A DNA stretch of 64,000 bases from Aliidiomarina sanyensis (GTDB taxonomy: Bacteria; Pseudomonadota; Gammaproteobacteria; Enterobacterales; Alteromonadaceae). Within the stretch, counting starts at the first letter, position 1. Every line of letters starts with the position of its first letter. The stretch spans positions 1 to 64,000 of the forward strand of contig NZ_PIPM01000004.1 of assembly GCF_003987175.1 (NCBI RefSeq), read 5' to 3'. The notes beneath the pieces are model-generated. The model was not told the origin of the DNA, did not search any database, and worked only from the letters and a program-made list of their open reading frames with translations. This document shows positions 9,452-19,172 of this stretch, piece by piece. Both the position numbers and the translations under genes were made by a program.

Positions 9452-10465
9452 TTGGCAAAACGTTCAAAACTCACCAAAGGTCAGCTTCGTCGCGTGCGAG
9501 CAAACCAAGAGAAGCGCCTCGCAAAGCGTCAAATGCATGAAGAAGCCGAATGGCAAGACGATGAGCTTGGTCAACTCGAGTACGGGCGCGTTGTCAGTCG
9601 CTTTGGACAACATGCGGATGTTCTAAGCGAAAGTGGTGACATCTTGCGGTGCAACATTCGTCGGACAATAGAGACCCTCGTCACCGGTGACCGTGTTGCA
9701 TGGCGTCGGGCTTCTGCAACGGAGCAAGGCCTCCAAGGGGTGATTGAGGCGGCGGAAGCGCGAGAATCGGTCCTGTGCCGTCCGGACCAATATGATGGCA
9801 TCAAACCGATCGCCGCCAACGTCGACCAAATCTTTATCGTTTCGTCCCCACAACCCGCGTTTTCTGATCAAATCATTGATCGCTATCTCGTGGCCTGTGA
9901 GGATGCCGGAATCGACGCGATCATTGTGATGAATAAAACCGACCTGATTCACCCTGATGAGGCTGAAGCGATTGACGCGCGACTCGCCGTTTATTCCGCT
10001 ATTGGCTATCGCGTCCTGCGTGTAAGTGCGCACACGGGAGAGGGCATTGCGGAACTTCGCGATGCTTTTCCGAATCATATCTCGGTGTTGGTAGGTCAAT
10101 CCGGCGTTGGTAAGTCCTCACTCATTAAGGCCACCCTGCCGGAAATTGACCTTGCCATCGGTGCCATCTCCGACGGCTCGGGCCTGGGTCAACATACAAC
10201 CACGGTGGCGCGCTGGTACGGCCTAGCGCAAGGCGGCGCGTTGATTGATTCACCAGGAATCCGCGAGTTTGGGTTGTGGCACATTGCTCCGGAACGTGTC
10301 GCTTATTGCTTTAAAGACTTTCGTTCTTATCTCGGAACCTGTAAATTCCGCGATTGTAAGCATGGAAGCGACCCTGGCTGCGCAATTCAAGCCGCCGTCA
10401 CCGCTGGAGCGCTCGATGCAAAACGAGTTGAGAACTATCACCGAATTGTCAAAGAACAGCATTAG
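9452..10465 (+). CDS. rsgA: Ribosome small subunit-dependent GTPase A
   Basis: RsgA is a circularly permuted GTPase that checks late 30S subunit maturation. G4 (MNKTDL) comes before G1 (GQSGVGKSSL) and G3 (DSPGIREFG). The N-terminal OB domain is followed by these, and the C-terminal zinc-binding segment has GTCKFRDCKHGSDPGC. I place the start at TTG 9452, giving the family's typical opening (M)AKRSKLTKGQ, because AGGA lies 6 bases upstream. A GTG at 9437 is possible but has no good ribosome-binding site. psd follows 74 bases downstream, the usual order. Confidence 0.93.
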   Translation: MAKRSKLTKGQLRRVRANQEKRLAKRQMHEEAEWQDDELGQLEYGRVVSRFGQHADVLSESGDILRCNIRRTIETLVTGDRVAWRRASATEQGLQGVIEAAEARESVLCRPDQYDGIKPIAANVDQIFIVSSPQPAFSDQIIDRYLVACEDAGIDAIIVMNKTDLIHPDEAEAIDARLAVYSAIGYRVLRVSAHTGEGIAELRDAFPNHISVLVGQSGVGKSSLIKATLPEIDLAIGAISDGSGLGQHTTTVARWYGLAQGGALIDSPGIREFGLWHIAPERVAYCFKDFRSYLGTCKFRDCKHGSDPGCAIQAAVTAGALDAKRVENYHRIVKEQH

Positions 10466-10539
10466 CATAGGCGCAGATTGCGACTGTGCACGAAGTATCA
10501 CCGCGCCGTAACCGGTGCGAACGAAGATGAGGAAATCAC

Positions 10540-11421
10540 GTGTCAGCTGTTGATCGTTTTAAAATTATCGCGCAGTACATCATGCCAAAACATCTCCTTT
10601 CCCGGGCGATGGGGAAATTTGCCAGCGCGCGCGCCGGATGGCTGACGCGGGCTTTTACCCGCTGGTTCGTTAATAAATACAACGTCGATATGAGTGAAGC
10701 GGTGCAAGAGGACTTGCAGGCGTACCCCACATTTAATGAATTCTTCACCCGTCCGCTCAAACCGGAAGCCCGCCCCTTACTGGCCGAGGCCGGCCAACTG
10801 GCCCATCCGGTTGACGGTACAGTCAGTCAGTTAGGTCCGATTCATGGAGACAGTATTGTTCAAGCCAAGAATCACAACTATTCCATGCGTGCGCTGCTTG
10901 GAGGCGATAGCGCACTTGCCGCAGAATTTGAGCACGGCGACTTTGCCACGATCTACTTGGCACCCCGGGACTATCATCGCATTCACATGCCGCTTGCCGG
11001 TACCTTGCGGCAAATGATTTATGTTCCCGGTGACTTGTTCTCAGTGAATCCCCTCACCGCCGAAAATGTCCCGAATCTTTTCGCGCGTAATGAGCGCGTG
11101 GTCGCTGTCTTTGATAGTGAGCACGGTCCGTTTGCCATGGTTCTGGTTGGAGCCACCATTGTCGCGAGCATCGAAACCGTCTGGGCCGGTACCGTCACAC
11201 CGCCTACCGGCCCGCGGATCCATACGTGGGATTATCCAGCGGAGGGCCTCAATGCGATCACCTTGGACAAGGGAGAGGAAATGGGCCGCTTCAAGTTAGG
11301 CTCGACCGTGGTGCTCGTTTTCCCAAAAGACTCAATGTCGTTTGATGAATCGCTTCAGCCAGGTACCGTGACGCGCATGGGCACCATTCTTGGCACCGTA
11401 AAGGACAGCAAAGACACCTAG
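10540..11421 (+). CDS. psd: Phosphatidylserine decarboxylase proenzyme
   Basis: Psd converts phosphatidylserine to phosphatidylethanolamine at the inner membrane. The proenzyme cleaves itself at the conserved LGST motif ([11 protein letters not shown], around residue 254) to create the pyruvoyl cofactor. At 293 residues it is the usual length. It also contains [10 protein letters not shown] and the [11 protein letters not shown] segment with the catalytic His. The start is GTG, with GAGGAAA about 6 bases upstream. It follows rsgA in the same direction, and a glycerophosphodiester phosphodiesterase follows after 29 bases, which would make a small phospholipid-related transcript. Confidence 0.95.
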   Translation: MSAVDRFKIIAQYIMPKHLLSRAMGKFASARAGWLTRAFTRWFVNKYNVDMSEAVQEDLQAYPTFNEFFTRPLKPEARPLLAEAGQLAHPVDGTVSQLGPIHGDSIVQAKNHNYSMRALLGGDSALAAEFEHGDFATIYLAPRDYHRIHMPLAGTLRQMIYVPGDLFSVNPLTAENVPNLFARNERVVAVFDSEHGPFAMVLVGATIVASIETVWAGTVTPPTGPRIHTWDYPAEGLNAITLDKGEEMGRFKLGSTVVLVFPKDSMSFDESLQPGTVTRMGTILGTVKDSKDT

Positions 11422-11450
11422 CAACACCGAAACGTGACGAAGGAGGTTCT

Positions 11451-12170
11451 ATGCACGTCATTGCACATCGTGGCGCAAGCTTTGAAGCGCCTGAAAACAC
11501 CCTCGTCGCTTTCGAACGAGCTATTGATGCGCATGCAGACGGCATTGAACTGGATGTCATGGAAGTCGATGGCGAGATCTTTGTCTTTCATGACCGTTAC
11601 CTGCGCCGTCTTGCCGCCCATCCGGGGCGGTTTCAAGATCTTACGCAAGAGCAAATTCGCGCCTTACGGGTGTTCAGCCAACACCCCGTTCCCACTCTCG
11701 ACGAAACCCTCGCGTTTATTGCGGGTCGCTGTTGGGTCAATATCGAACTGAAGTCCGCGGTAGACCTAACACGCTTATTGAGCACCATCGAACATGCCAT
11801 ACAAGCGCATGGCTTCGAAAACGAGCAATTCCTCATCTCTGCGTTTAATCATCACTGGCTGCGCGATATCAAACGTGCACGTCCCGAAACGCGAATTGGC
11901 GCGCTCAGTGCAAGCTGTATGCTTGACTATGCAACCTTTGCGGAAATCCTCGGTGCTTACTCCGTGCATATTGACGTGGATTTTGTAACCCCCGAGCTGG
12001 TGGCCGATGCTCATCGACGGGGTTTATTGCTGTATGTTTACACGGTAGATGAACCGGAAGACATTCTGATGCTTCAGGAATGGGGCGTGGATGGAATTTT
12101 TACGAATCATCCGCGCCACTCGCGCAATGTGCTTGACGGGCTCACCCGTACATCGCCCTTTTTGGTGTAG
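11451..12170 (+). CDS. Glycerophosphodiester phosphodiesterase
   Basis: A GDPD-family TIM-barrel enzyme that hydrolyses glycerophosphodiesters, the deacylation products of phospholipids, to glycerol-3-phosphate and an alcohol. The catalytic motifs are visible: AHRGASFEAPENT (5-17) with HR and EN, GIELDV (31-36) with the metal-binding Glu and Asp, and FHD (about 47-49). No signal peptide is present, so it is cytoplasmic like E. coli UgpQ (about 247 residues); this one has 239. It lies 29 bases after psd with AAGGAGG just upstream of the ATG, and a terminator follows. Its neighbours suggest a role in phospholipid turnover. Confidence 0.9.
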   Translation: MHVIAHRGASFEAPENTLVAFERAIDAHADGIELDVMEVDGEIFVFHDRYLRRLAAHPGRFQDLTQEQIRALRVFSQHPVPTLDETLAFIAGRCWVNIELKSAVDLTRLLSTIEHAIQAHGFENEQFLISAFNHHWLRDIKRARPETRIGALSASCMLDYATFAEILGAYSVHIDVDFVTPELVADAHRRGLLLYVYTVDEPEDILMLQEWGVDGIFTNHPRHSRNVLDGLTRTSPFLV

Positions 12171-12196
12171 CAGGACCCGCACAACTCACCCAGCAT

Positions 12197-12228
12197 AAAA
12201 AAGCCCGGAAATAATAATCCGGGCTTTT
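12197..12228. terminator. Bidirectional terminator between the GDPD and RND genes
   Basis: AAAAAAGCCCGGA (12197-12209) pairs with TCCGGGCTTTT (12218-12228) around an 8-nt loop. It serves the convergent GDPD gene (plus) and the RND permease (minus), which ends at 12248. Confidence 0.85.
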
Positions 12229-12247
12229 CTCTCTACGCTTTGGCGAA

Positions 12248-15200
12248 CTAAACTTTCTCAGCTTCCTCGCGAAGTGCCACTTCACCCCGACGATCTGGAT
12301 AATCTGCTTCCATTTGCTGCAGTTCACGCTCCAACTGACGCGGTGAACGGGTATTCTTCGCAAGACCCATGTATAGCGCAGGTACCAGGAAAATCGTCAT
12401 AAATGCAGAGAATGCAACGCCTGCAAAGATGACCGTACCGATTACCATTCGGCTCTCCGCACCCGGTCCGCTCGCGAGAACCAATGGAAGCGCACTCATC
12501 AGCGTGGTAAACGCGGTCATGATAATAGGGCGTAAGCGCAAACGTGACGCACGCGCCAGCGCATCTTCAAATTTCATTCCTGCATCGCGCAGCTGGTTGG
12601 CAAACTCAACAATGAGGATACCGTTCTTCGCAGCCAAACCAATCAGCATCACAATTCCAATTTGTGAGTAAATATTGATTGTCATGCCCGTCGCCCAGAG
12701 CCCAAATAGGGCCCCGAACACCGCGAGCGGAACGGTCAATATAATCACGAATGGATGCACAAAACTTTCGAACTGTGCTGCAAGAACCAGGAACGTGATT
12801 GCCAATGCCAACGCAAAGATGAAGATAATCGTATTCCCCCCCTCTTGGTACAGCAGTGATTGACCCTTGTAATCAATCATCACGTCATCGGGTAAATGCT
12901 CCGCCACAATGTTCTCAAGATAGTTCAAGGCCTCACCCAACGAGTAACCGTCGGCCAAGTTGGCCGTGATGGTGATGGCACGCATCCGGTTATAACGATT
13001 CAACTGAGACGCCGTTGCGCCCTCTTGAACCGTGACCAAATTCGACATGGGGATAAGCTGACCGGTTCGCTGTGAACGCACATAGATATTGTCAACAGAT
13101 TGCGGAGAACGGAAATCTTCACGCTCACCCTCAAGGATCACGTTATATTCCTCACCGCGGTCTTGGTAGCGTGTCACACGGCGCTGCCCAAGCATACTCT
13201 CAAGGGTACGCCCAATATCACCGACTGAAACGCCCAAGTCAGCTGCACGCTCTTGGTCGATTTGGATCAAGAGCTGCGGCACCGTCTCGTTGTAGTCACT
13301 ATCGAGCTGGATCAGGCCCGGATTCTCCGAAGCTTTTTCAATCACGATGTCCCGATAGCGCGCCAAGTCCTCAAAGGTATTGCCTTGCAGAACGAATTCT
13401 ACTGGACGAGAGCCACCGCCGCCGCTGATACCGCTGCGCATGTTAGCAAACGCAATGACATCAGGAACTTCGTTGAGCTTCACGCGAATTTCGTTCATTA
13501 AATCGAATGAACTCCAATCCCGCTCGCTAAACGGAATGGTTCCAACAATCGCGATCCCTGCACTGTTCCCCCAGCCTGGAGTCCGAATAATCAAACGATC
13601 CACCTTGCCTTGATCGATATACGGCAACAAGATTTCTTCAATTTTCCGCATGTTACGCGAGTTCGACTCGGGGCTTGCACCCTCCGCTGCGCGCACCATC
13701 ACAAAGAAGTTACCGCGGTCTTCCGGCGGAACAAACTCCTGACCGACCCGATCAAACATCAGGTATGCAGAGGCTGCGGCGAGCACCACCACTGCAAAGG
13801 CCATGGCTGGGAAGCTAATGGTTCGGCGAACCACCTTTTCATAGCCTTCTTCAAGACGCTTAAAGCCATTGTCTAAGAATTTGCCTAACCCCCGGTTGCG
13901 CTCTTTTTTCTTCAGTATCTTCGAGCACAACATCGGGGAGAGCGTCAGCGCCGTAATACTCGAGAAGGCGACTGCCGCTGCAAGTGCAATGGCGAACTCG
14001 GTAAAGAGCATCCCAATGTTTCCATCGAGGAATATCAGCGGCACGAACACCGCAATCAACACCATGGTGGTCGCAACCACTGCAAAACCAACCTCTCGTG
14101 CTCCGCGGTACGCTGCCAACAAGGGCGGATCACCCTGCTCAACCCGACGATAGATGTTTTCCAACACAACAATCGAATCATCCACCACCAAACCAATCGC
14201 TAAAACCAAGGCTAAGAGGGTCAAGAGGTTGATCGAGAAGCCCATCGCGTACAACACGATGTAGGACGACATGAGCGCGACGGGAACCGTGATCGCTGGA
14301 ATCAGGGTGACGCGGATATTTCCCAGGAATAAATAAATCACAATGACGACCATCGCCATCGCGATAAACAGTGTGTTGTAGACCTCTTGGATTGAATCAC
14401 GGATGAAGATCGACGAGTCGTAGGATGGCACCAGAATCATACTGGCTGGGAGGGTGGCGCGCAGACGCTCAATCTCTCGCTCGACGTTATCAACAACTTC
14501 GAGGGTGTTGGCGTCTGATTGACGCACGATCCCCAAACCGATCATGTTGATCCCGTTACCACGGAACTCCGAACGATCGTCTTCTGCTTCCAGTGAGACC
14601 CGGGCCACTTCCCCTAAGCGAACTAAGAATCCATCAGAACCGGATGCGATCGTCAAATTCGCAAAATCTTGCGGTGTAAGGAAGCTGCGCGCGACACGTA
14701 CAGTAAACTCCCGATCGCGTGATTCGATGGTTCCCGCTGGAAGTTCGACGTTTTCAGCGCGCAGACGGTTCTCAATGTCTGTGACCGTGATACCACGTGC
14801 AGCCATCGCATTCCGATCCAACCAGAGCTTCATCGCATAGCGACGCTCACCCCCAATCTGAACCCGCGCAACCCCATCGACAACCGATAATCGGTCAACA
14901 ATGTAGCGACTCGCATAATCGGTGAGCTCGAGGGTGGTCATATTCTCACTGCGGAGGTTATACCAGACCACCGTATCTTCGTCGGCATTCGCCTTCGTCA
15001 CCTCGGGCGGCATTACCTGCTCAGGTAAATTTCGCAATACCCGTTGAACCCGTTCTCGGACATCGTTCGCTGCATCGTCGATGTTTCGGCTTTGTTCAAA
15101 CTCAATCGTAATCCGTGAGTTGCCATCGCGGCTGCGCGACGTGATGGTTTTAATACCATCAATTCCACTAATACGTTCTTCAATGACTTGTGTAATTTGA

Positions 15201-15382
15201 GTTTCAACAATCTCGGCGTTGGCACCCGGATAGTTGGTGTTAATCGAAACCACCGGCGGATCAATATTGGGATACTCACGCAGGGGCAGTGACGTAAAGG
15301 CCACAACCCCGAAGATAATCAAAAGAATATTAATAACCGTCGCAAAGACCGGACGCTTAACGGAGGTATCTGACAAAAACAT
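12248..15382 (-). CDS. RND-family multidrug efflux permease (HAE1 type)
   Basis: This is an inner-membrane proton-driven pump protomer of the resistance-nodulation-division superfamily. At 1044 residues it is a full-length HAE1-type permease. It opens with MFLSDTSVKRPVFATVINI and the first transmembrane helix, followed by a large periplasmic loop, a membrane block with VPVALMSS and VLAIGLVVDDSIVVLENIYR (proton-relay Asp pair), a second loop and a closing membrane block. The adaptor gene lies 11 bases upstream in the same direction. No outer-membrane channel gene is in the operon, so a TolC encoded elsewhere would complete the pump. Substrates cannot be read from the sequence. Confidence 0.95.
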   Translation of the reverse strand: MFLSDTSVKRPVFATVINILLIIFGVVAFTSLPLREYPNIDPPVVSINTNYPGANAEIVETQITQVIEERISGIDGIKTITSRSRDGNSRITIEFEQSRNIDDAANDVRERVQRVLRNLPEQVMPPEVTKANADEDTVVWYNLRSENMTTLELTDYASRYIVDRLSVVDGVARVQIGGERRYAMKLWLDRNAMAARGITVTDIENRLRAENVELPAGTIESRDREFTVRVARSFLTPQDFANLTIASGSDGFLVRLGEVARVSLEAEDDRSEFRGNGINMIGLGIVRQSDANTLEVVDNVEREIERLRATLPASMILVPSYDSSIFIRDSIQEVYNTLFIAMAMVVIVIYLFLGNIRVTLIPAITVPVALMSSYIVLYAMGFSINLLTLLALVLAIGLVVDDSIVVLENIYRRVEQGDPPLLAAYRGAREVGFAVVATTMVLIAVFVPLIFLDGNIGMLFTEFAIALAAAVAFSSITALTLSPMLCSKILKKKERNRGLGKFLDNGFKRLEEGYEKVVRRTISFPAMAFAVVVLAAASAYLMFDRVGQEFVPPEDRGNFFVMVRAAEGASPESNSRNMRKIEEILLPYIDQGKVDRLIIRTPGWGNSAGIAIVGTIPFSERDWSSFDLMNEIRVKLNEVPDVIAFANMRSGISGGGGSRPVEFVLQGNTFEDLARYRDIVIEKASENPGLIQLDSDYNETVPQLLIQIDQERAADLGVSVGDIGRTLESMLGQRRVTRYQDRGEEYNVILEGEREDFRSPQSVDNIYVRSQRTGQLIPMSNLVTVQEGATASQLNRYNRMRAITITANLADGYSLGEALNYLENIVAEHLPDDVMIDYKGQSLLYQEGGNTIIFIFALALAITFLVLAAQFESFVHPFVIILTVPLAVFGALFGLWATGMTINIYSQIGIVMLIGLAAKNGILIVEFANQLRDAGMKFEDALARASRLRLRPIIMTAFTTLMSALPLVLASGPGAESRMVIGTVIFAGVAFSAFMTIFLVPALYMGLAKNTRSPRQLERELQQMEADYPDRRGEVALREEAEKV

Positions 15383-15393
15383 GCGCGTTCCCC

Positions 15394-16449
15394 TTAGCGT
15401 TCAGTCACGGTCACGGGTAATCCGTCGCGGACTCGAATGGTCCCCTCAACGATCACCATGTCGCCTTCTTGAATCCCATCCCGAATTTCAACCCAACCTG
15501 GTTGACGACGCCCGACTTCAACTTGGGTGCGCACTGCGCGCCCCTCGTCATTGACAATAAAGACATACTGTTCAGTACGGATTGGAATCACCGCACTCTC
15601 AGGGACCATCAGAGTGTGATCAACGCGACGTTCCAATTGAATGCGCAAGAGCATACCTGCTCGCAGCTCACGGTTCTCATTATCAATCGCCGCTCGAATC
15701 GAAATCGAGCGGGTGACTGGGTCGACGCGCGAGCCTAGGCTAACAATCTCGCCGATGAACTCTCGGCCAGGATAGGCGGCTGAAAGTGCAATGACACGCT
15801 GGCCCGGGCGCAAGCTCGTCAAATGCAATTCAGGGACACTGAAATCAACAAAAATGGGCGTAATGGTATCCAGAGTTGTAATCACGTCACCGGGGCGGAC
15901 CAATTGGCCGGGGCTCACTTTGCGCAAACCGACTTTTCCGCTGAATGGCGCATGAATGGTCATCTCTTCAAGCCGTGAACGCGCAACTTCAAGCTCCGCG
16001 GAGGTTTGTTCGACCCGTACTTCTTGTTCTTCGATCATGCTCCGTGATGCGGCGTTTTCTTGCGCCAGCTCACGCAGACGATTCAACTGACGGCGATTCT
16101 CTGCCAAACGGAATTCAAGCTCTTGCACTCGCGCGCGCTCTTCGCGGTCCGACAATTGCACCATCAATTGACCTTCTTCCACATCGTCGCCATCAGAGAA
16201 ATAAATCTCGCGGACGGTTTGGGAGACTCGCGCCATGATATCGACCGATTCTCGGGCTTGCGCTGTACCAAGGCCTTCGATGGTGTCACGGAATTCCATA
16301 ACCCGTGCAGGTGCGCCAACCACAGTCACAGCCCCCGGGCCTCGCTGAGCAGAAATATCTTCCCCTTCAGCAAAGTAGAGGTACCCGACAACTACAGCAA
16401 GAATGACTGCAACAACACTTAAGGGTGTGAAATATGAACGTTTCGACAT
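15394..16449 (-). CDS. RND efflux periplasmic adaptor subunit
   Basis: A membrane-fusion protein that bridges the RND permease and an outer-membrane channel. The 351-residue protein has an N-terminal membrane anchor (SVVAVILAVVVGYLYF), a barrel-sandwich/lipoyl half-motif near ESVDIMARVSQTVREI, a coiled-coil hairpin (about 85-145, rich in Glu, Arg and Leu), the second lipoyl half (IHAPFSGKVGLRKVSPGQLV) and a C-terminal beta-barrel domain. It has no lipobox cysteine, so it is anchored by the helix. It is the first gene of the two-gene operon with the permease. Confidence 0.93.
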   Translation of the reverse strand: MSKRSYFTPLSVVAVILAVVVGYLYFAEGEDISAQRGPGAVTVVGAPARVMEFRDTIEGLGTAQARESVDIMARVSQTVREIYFSDGDDVEEGQLMVQLSDREERARVQELEFRLAENRRQLNRLRELAQENAASRSMIEEQEVRVEQTSAELEVARSRLEEMTIHAPFSGKVGLRKVSPGQLVRPGDVITTLDTITPIFVDFSVPELHLTSLRPGQRVIALSAAYPGREFIGEIVSLGSRVDPVTRSISIRAAIDNENRELRAGMLLRIQLERRVDHTLMVPESAVIPIRTEQYVFIVNDEGRAVRTQVEVGRRQPGWVEIRDGIQEGDMVIVEGTIRVRDGLPVTVTER

Positions 16450-16508
16450 AATGAATCCCGGCGTCCCTTTCTAACTTTTGGAATACTCAATACGGGCATT
16501 GTAACGCA

Positions 16509-16533
16509 AAGGTGCCACGAGTCTCGGCACCTT
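16509..16533 (-). terminator. Hairpin downstream of hemE
   Basis: AAGGTGC (16509-16515), CGAG (16518-16521), CTCG (16523-16526) and GCACCTT (16527-16533) form an 11-bp stem with a 2-nt bulge. The U-tract on the minus strand is only three bases, so termination may be weak and the efflux operon could receive some read-through from hemE. Confidence 0.4.
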
Positions 16534-16568
16534 CAACGCTTATATATCGGGATTGGTCGCAAAAACGA

Positions 16569-17636
16569 TCACTTGTGAAAGGCAGAACTCAGTTCGGTAA
16601 CCGCTTGAATAAAGGCTTCCGCGTGCGCTGGGTCGACTTCGGGATGGATCCCATGACCTAAGTTAAACACGTGTCCCGTGCCCGATCCAAAGCTTTCCAG
16701 AATAGTCTGAACTTCCTCGCGAATCCGCTCAGGGCTTGCATACAGAACACTTGGATCCATATTCCCTTGCAAGGCAACCTGATCACCGACACGCCGACGC
16801 GCATCGCCGATATTCGTGGTCCAATCAACGCCCAGTGCATCGCAACCCGTTGCCGCCATCAATTCGAGCCACTGGCCACCATTCTTCGTGAACAATGTGA
16901 CAGGAACTTTACGGCCTTCATTTTCGCGTGTTAGTCCATCCACGATTTGCGCCATGTAGCGTAAGCTAAACTCTTGGTAGTCCCGCGGCGACAAAACACC
17001 ACCCCAGGTGTCAAAAATCATCACCGATTGCGCTCCATTGGCGATTTGCGCATTCAAATAGCTGGTGACTGACTGCGCCAACTTATCCAGCAACTGATGC
17101 ATGACTTTCGGCTCCCGGTAGAGCATGGATTTCACCACCGAGAAGTTCTTGGTACTCCCGCCTTCTACCATGTAGGTTGCGAGTGTCCACGGGCTTCCCG
17201 AAAACCCAATCAGAGGTACTTCACCTTTGAGTTCCCGGCGAATGGTGCTGACCGCACGCATGACATATCCGAGTTCATCTTCTGGGTCTGGGATACCGAG
17301 CTTCTCGACAGCTTTCGCGTCTCGAATAGGCCGTTCGAAACGTGGTCCTTCGCCTTGCTCAAAGTAGAGGCCCAATCCCATTGCATCGGGAATAGTGAGG
17401 ATATCGGAGAACAAGATTGCGGCATCGAGCGGATAACGGCGTAATGGTTGTAGCGTCACCTCACAGGCCAGCTCTGCATTGCGGCACAGGCTCATGAAAT
17501 CGCCCGCTTGTCCACGAACCTGCCGATACTCTGGTAAATAACGGCCCGCCTGACGCATCATCCAGATCGGTGTACGATCCACCGGTTGTTTCGCCAACGC
17601 ACGTAAATACCGGTCGTTCTTCAATTCATAGCTCAT
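16569..17636 (-). CDS. hemE: Uroporphyrinogen decarboxylase
   Basis: HemE decarboxylates the four acetate side chains of uroporphyrinogen III to give coproporphyrinogen III in heme synthesis. The 355-residue protein has the typical motifs: [16 protein letters not shown] (23-38, binding the substrate carboxylates), the catalytic Asp in [26 protein letters not shown] and the C-terminal [13 protein letters not shown]. It follows nudC in the same direction after 36 bases, as in E. coli (rsd, nudC, hemE). Confidence 0.97.
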   Translation of the reverse strand: MSYELKNDRYLRALAKQPVDRTPIWMMRQAGRYLPEYRQVRGQAGDFMSLCRNAELACEVTLQPLRRYPLDAAILFSDILTIPDAMGLGLYFEQGEGPRFERPIRDAKAVEKLGIPDPEDELGYVMRAVSTIRRELKGEVPLIGFSGSPWTLATYMVEGGSTKNFSVVKSMLYREPKVMHQLLDKLAQSVTSYLNAQIANGAQSVMIFDTWGGVLSPRDYQEFSLRYMAQIVDGLTRENEGRKVPVTLFTKNGGQWLELMAATGCDALGVDWTTNIGDARRRVGDQVALQGNMDPSVLYASPERIREEVQTILESFGSGTGHVFNLGHGIHPEVDPAHAEAFIQAVTELSSAFHK

Positions 17637-17672
17637 AAATTCTGTATCCTCACAAATGACGGCGGGATTCTA

Positions 17673-18479
17673 TCAAGAACTTCCCAGAACTTCAGCTTTT
17701 ACCGTCGCAATGAGCCGTGCAGCAATGGTGCCTGGGGGTGGCGTTTGGGGTAAAGCTTCAATATCAAACCATCCTCCTTCTAGCAGCTCATCTTCATCAA
17801 AATTCAGATCGCCGGCCTCCCAGCGGGCCGTAAACCCGGCCATCAGAGAATGAGGAAAGGGCCAAGGCTGGCTGAAGCGGTAACGTAAATCCGTCACCTG
17901 AATACCCGCTTCCTCAAAAACCTCACGGTGAAGTGCCTGTTCGAGCGACTCGCCACTTTCCACAAACCCGGCGAGGACCGAAAAAAGCCCCTCGGGATGA
18001 CGGCTACCCCGCGCCAATAGAATCTCTCGACCTCGGTAGATCGCAACGATAATGCAAGGAGAGATGCGCGGATAACTGACGAATTCGCAAGCTGGACAGC
18101 TAACTGCAAGCTCGTGCTGAACCTCTTCCGTGCGATGACCACAGCGGCCGCAAAATTGATGTGTCAGAAGAAAATGTTGTACTTGGCACGCGCGACCCGC
18201 CAAGGCAAAGGCTTCGCTGTCTTTGCTGAGTAATAATTGGCGCAATGGCGTCCACAGATAGCCGGCAGGCTCTCGCTCATCTTCCGGCCATAGCATGACG
18301 TACGCCGGCCCCTCAGCAAGCTCTCCAATCCGTGCTGTGTAGGCCGTCATGGCTTGTGGGAAATCATCAATGCGAGCGACCGGAAGATTTCCTTGAGGGT
18401 CTGTGAGCAGCTTGTTTTCCCGCACGATAAACCAGTGGACCTGGACATCAGCTGCAGGGGTTTCGGCGGGACGAATCAT
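17673..18479 (-). CDS. nudC: NAD(+) diphosphatase / RNA de-NADding Nudix hydrolase
   Basis: NudC hydrolyses NAD(H) and removes NAD caps from RNA 5' ends. It contains an N-terminal domain, a zinc ribbon (FCGRCGHR and VSCPACEF, four cysteines) and the Nudix box GX5EX7REUXEEXGU seen as GFVESGESLEQALHREVFEEAGI (its Glu residues bind Mg). The downstream motif SQPWPFPHSLM is diagnostic for this subfamily. I start at ATG 18479 because GAGG lies five bases upstream; a TTG at 18503 would add eight residues without a better site. Length is then 268. It heads nudC-hemE and is divergent from rsd. Confidence 0.93.
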   Translation of the reverse strand: MIRPAETPAADVQVHWFIVRENKLLTDPQGNLPVARIDDFPQAMTAYTARIGELAEGPAYVMLWPEDEREPAGYLWTPLRQLLLSKDSEAFALAGRACQVQHFLLTHQFCGRCGHRTEEVQHELAVSCPACEFVSYPRISPCIIVAIYRGREILLARGSRHPEGLFSVLAGFVESGESLEQALHREVFEEAGIQVTDLRYRFSQPWPFPHSLMAGFTARWEAGDLNFDEDELLEGGWFDIEALPQTPPPGTIAARLIATVKAEVLGSS

Positions 18480-18612
18480 AGAAGCCTCATCTTCGTAGTT
18501 CAATCGTTAAAGAAACGCAAGGGAGTTCGAAATAAAGTTGCTTTTACCCACACTCACAACGTAGAGTGAACAAAACAACCGGTCACGCAGGACGCTTGCA
18601 AGGAGTACTATT

Positions 18613-19092
18613 ATGTTACGCCGGAACAAAGAAGCCAAACAGCAATGGGCAGGATTGAATACGGCACTCGATCGCTGGCTTGATGAACGGCAAGACCTTC
18701 TCGTTCGTTACTTTAAACTCGCTGGACTTCCCCCGTACGATGAACACCCAGAACAACTCCCGTCAGCAGAAGATATTCGAGGTTTTTGCGAGGTACTGGT
18801 TGATTACATATCCGCCGGTCACTTTGAACTGTACGATCACATTTTGGCAGAAGCTCAAGCCCACAATCAACGTACCGATGCGCTGGCCAAGCAGCTGTAT
18901 CCGTTAATCGCCATCACTACGGAAGCGGCGCTGCGGTTCAATGATGAATACGCAGAAGCCTGTGATGAAGACTCGTTACCGCACTTTACCCGCGATCTTT
19001 CTACACTTGGGGAAGCACTGCAAAACCGTTTGGAATATGAAGATCAGTTGATCGCACTGCTCGCGGAGCACGAAGTACTCCCGCAAGCTTAA
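18613..19092 (+). CDS. rsd: Anti-sigma-70 factor Rsd/AlgQ
   Basis: Rsd binds region 4 of the housekeeping sigma factor in stationary phase and favours use of alternative sigma factors. The 159-residue, largely helical protein matches in length and in conserved segments such as WLDERQDLLVRYFKLAG and the GHFELYDHI region. AAGGAG sits seven bases before the ATG. It is divergent from nudC-hemE, the same arrangement as in Enterobacteria, and ends with a strong terminator. Confidence 0.9.
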   Translation: MLRRNKEAKQQWAGLNTALDRWLDERQDLLVRYFKLAGLPPYDEHPEQLPSAEDIRGFCEVLVDYISAGHFELYDHILAEAQAHNQRTDALAKQLYPLIAITTEAALRFNDEYAEACDEDSLPHFTRDLSTLGEALQNRLEYEDQLIALLAEHEVLPQA

Positions 19093-19124
19093 ACAGCTTG
19101 TAGGTTCTGACCGACAAGACGGTC

Positions 19125-19156
19125 AAAAAAAACGCTGCACTTGGTGCAGCGTTTTT
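19125..19156. terminator. Bidirectional terminator after rsd
   Basis: The stem AACGCTGCAC (19131-19140) with GTGCAGCGTT (19144-19153), loop TTG, has T5 on the plus strand and A-rich sequence (19125-19132) giving a U-tract on the minus strand. It serves rsd and the convergent acylase gene. Confidence 0.9.
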
Positions 19157-19172
19157 CGTTCTATCTTCTTGC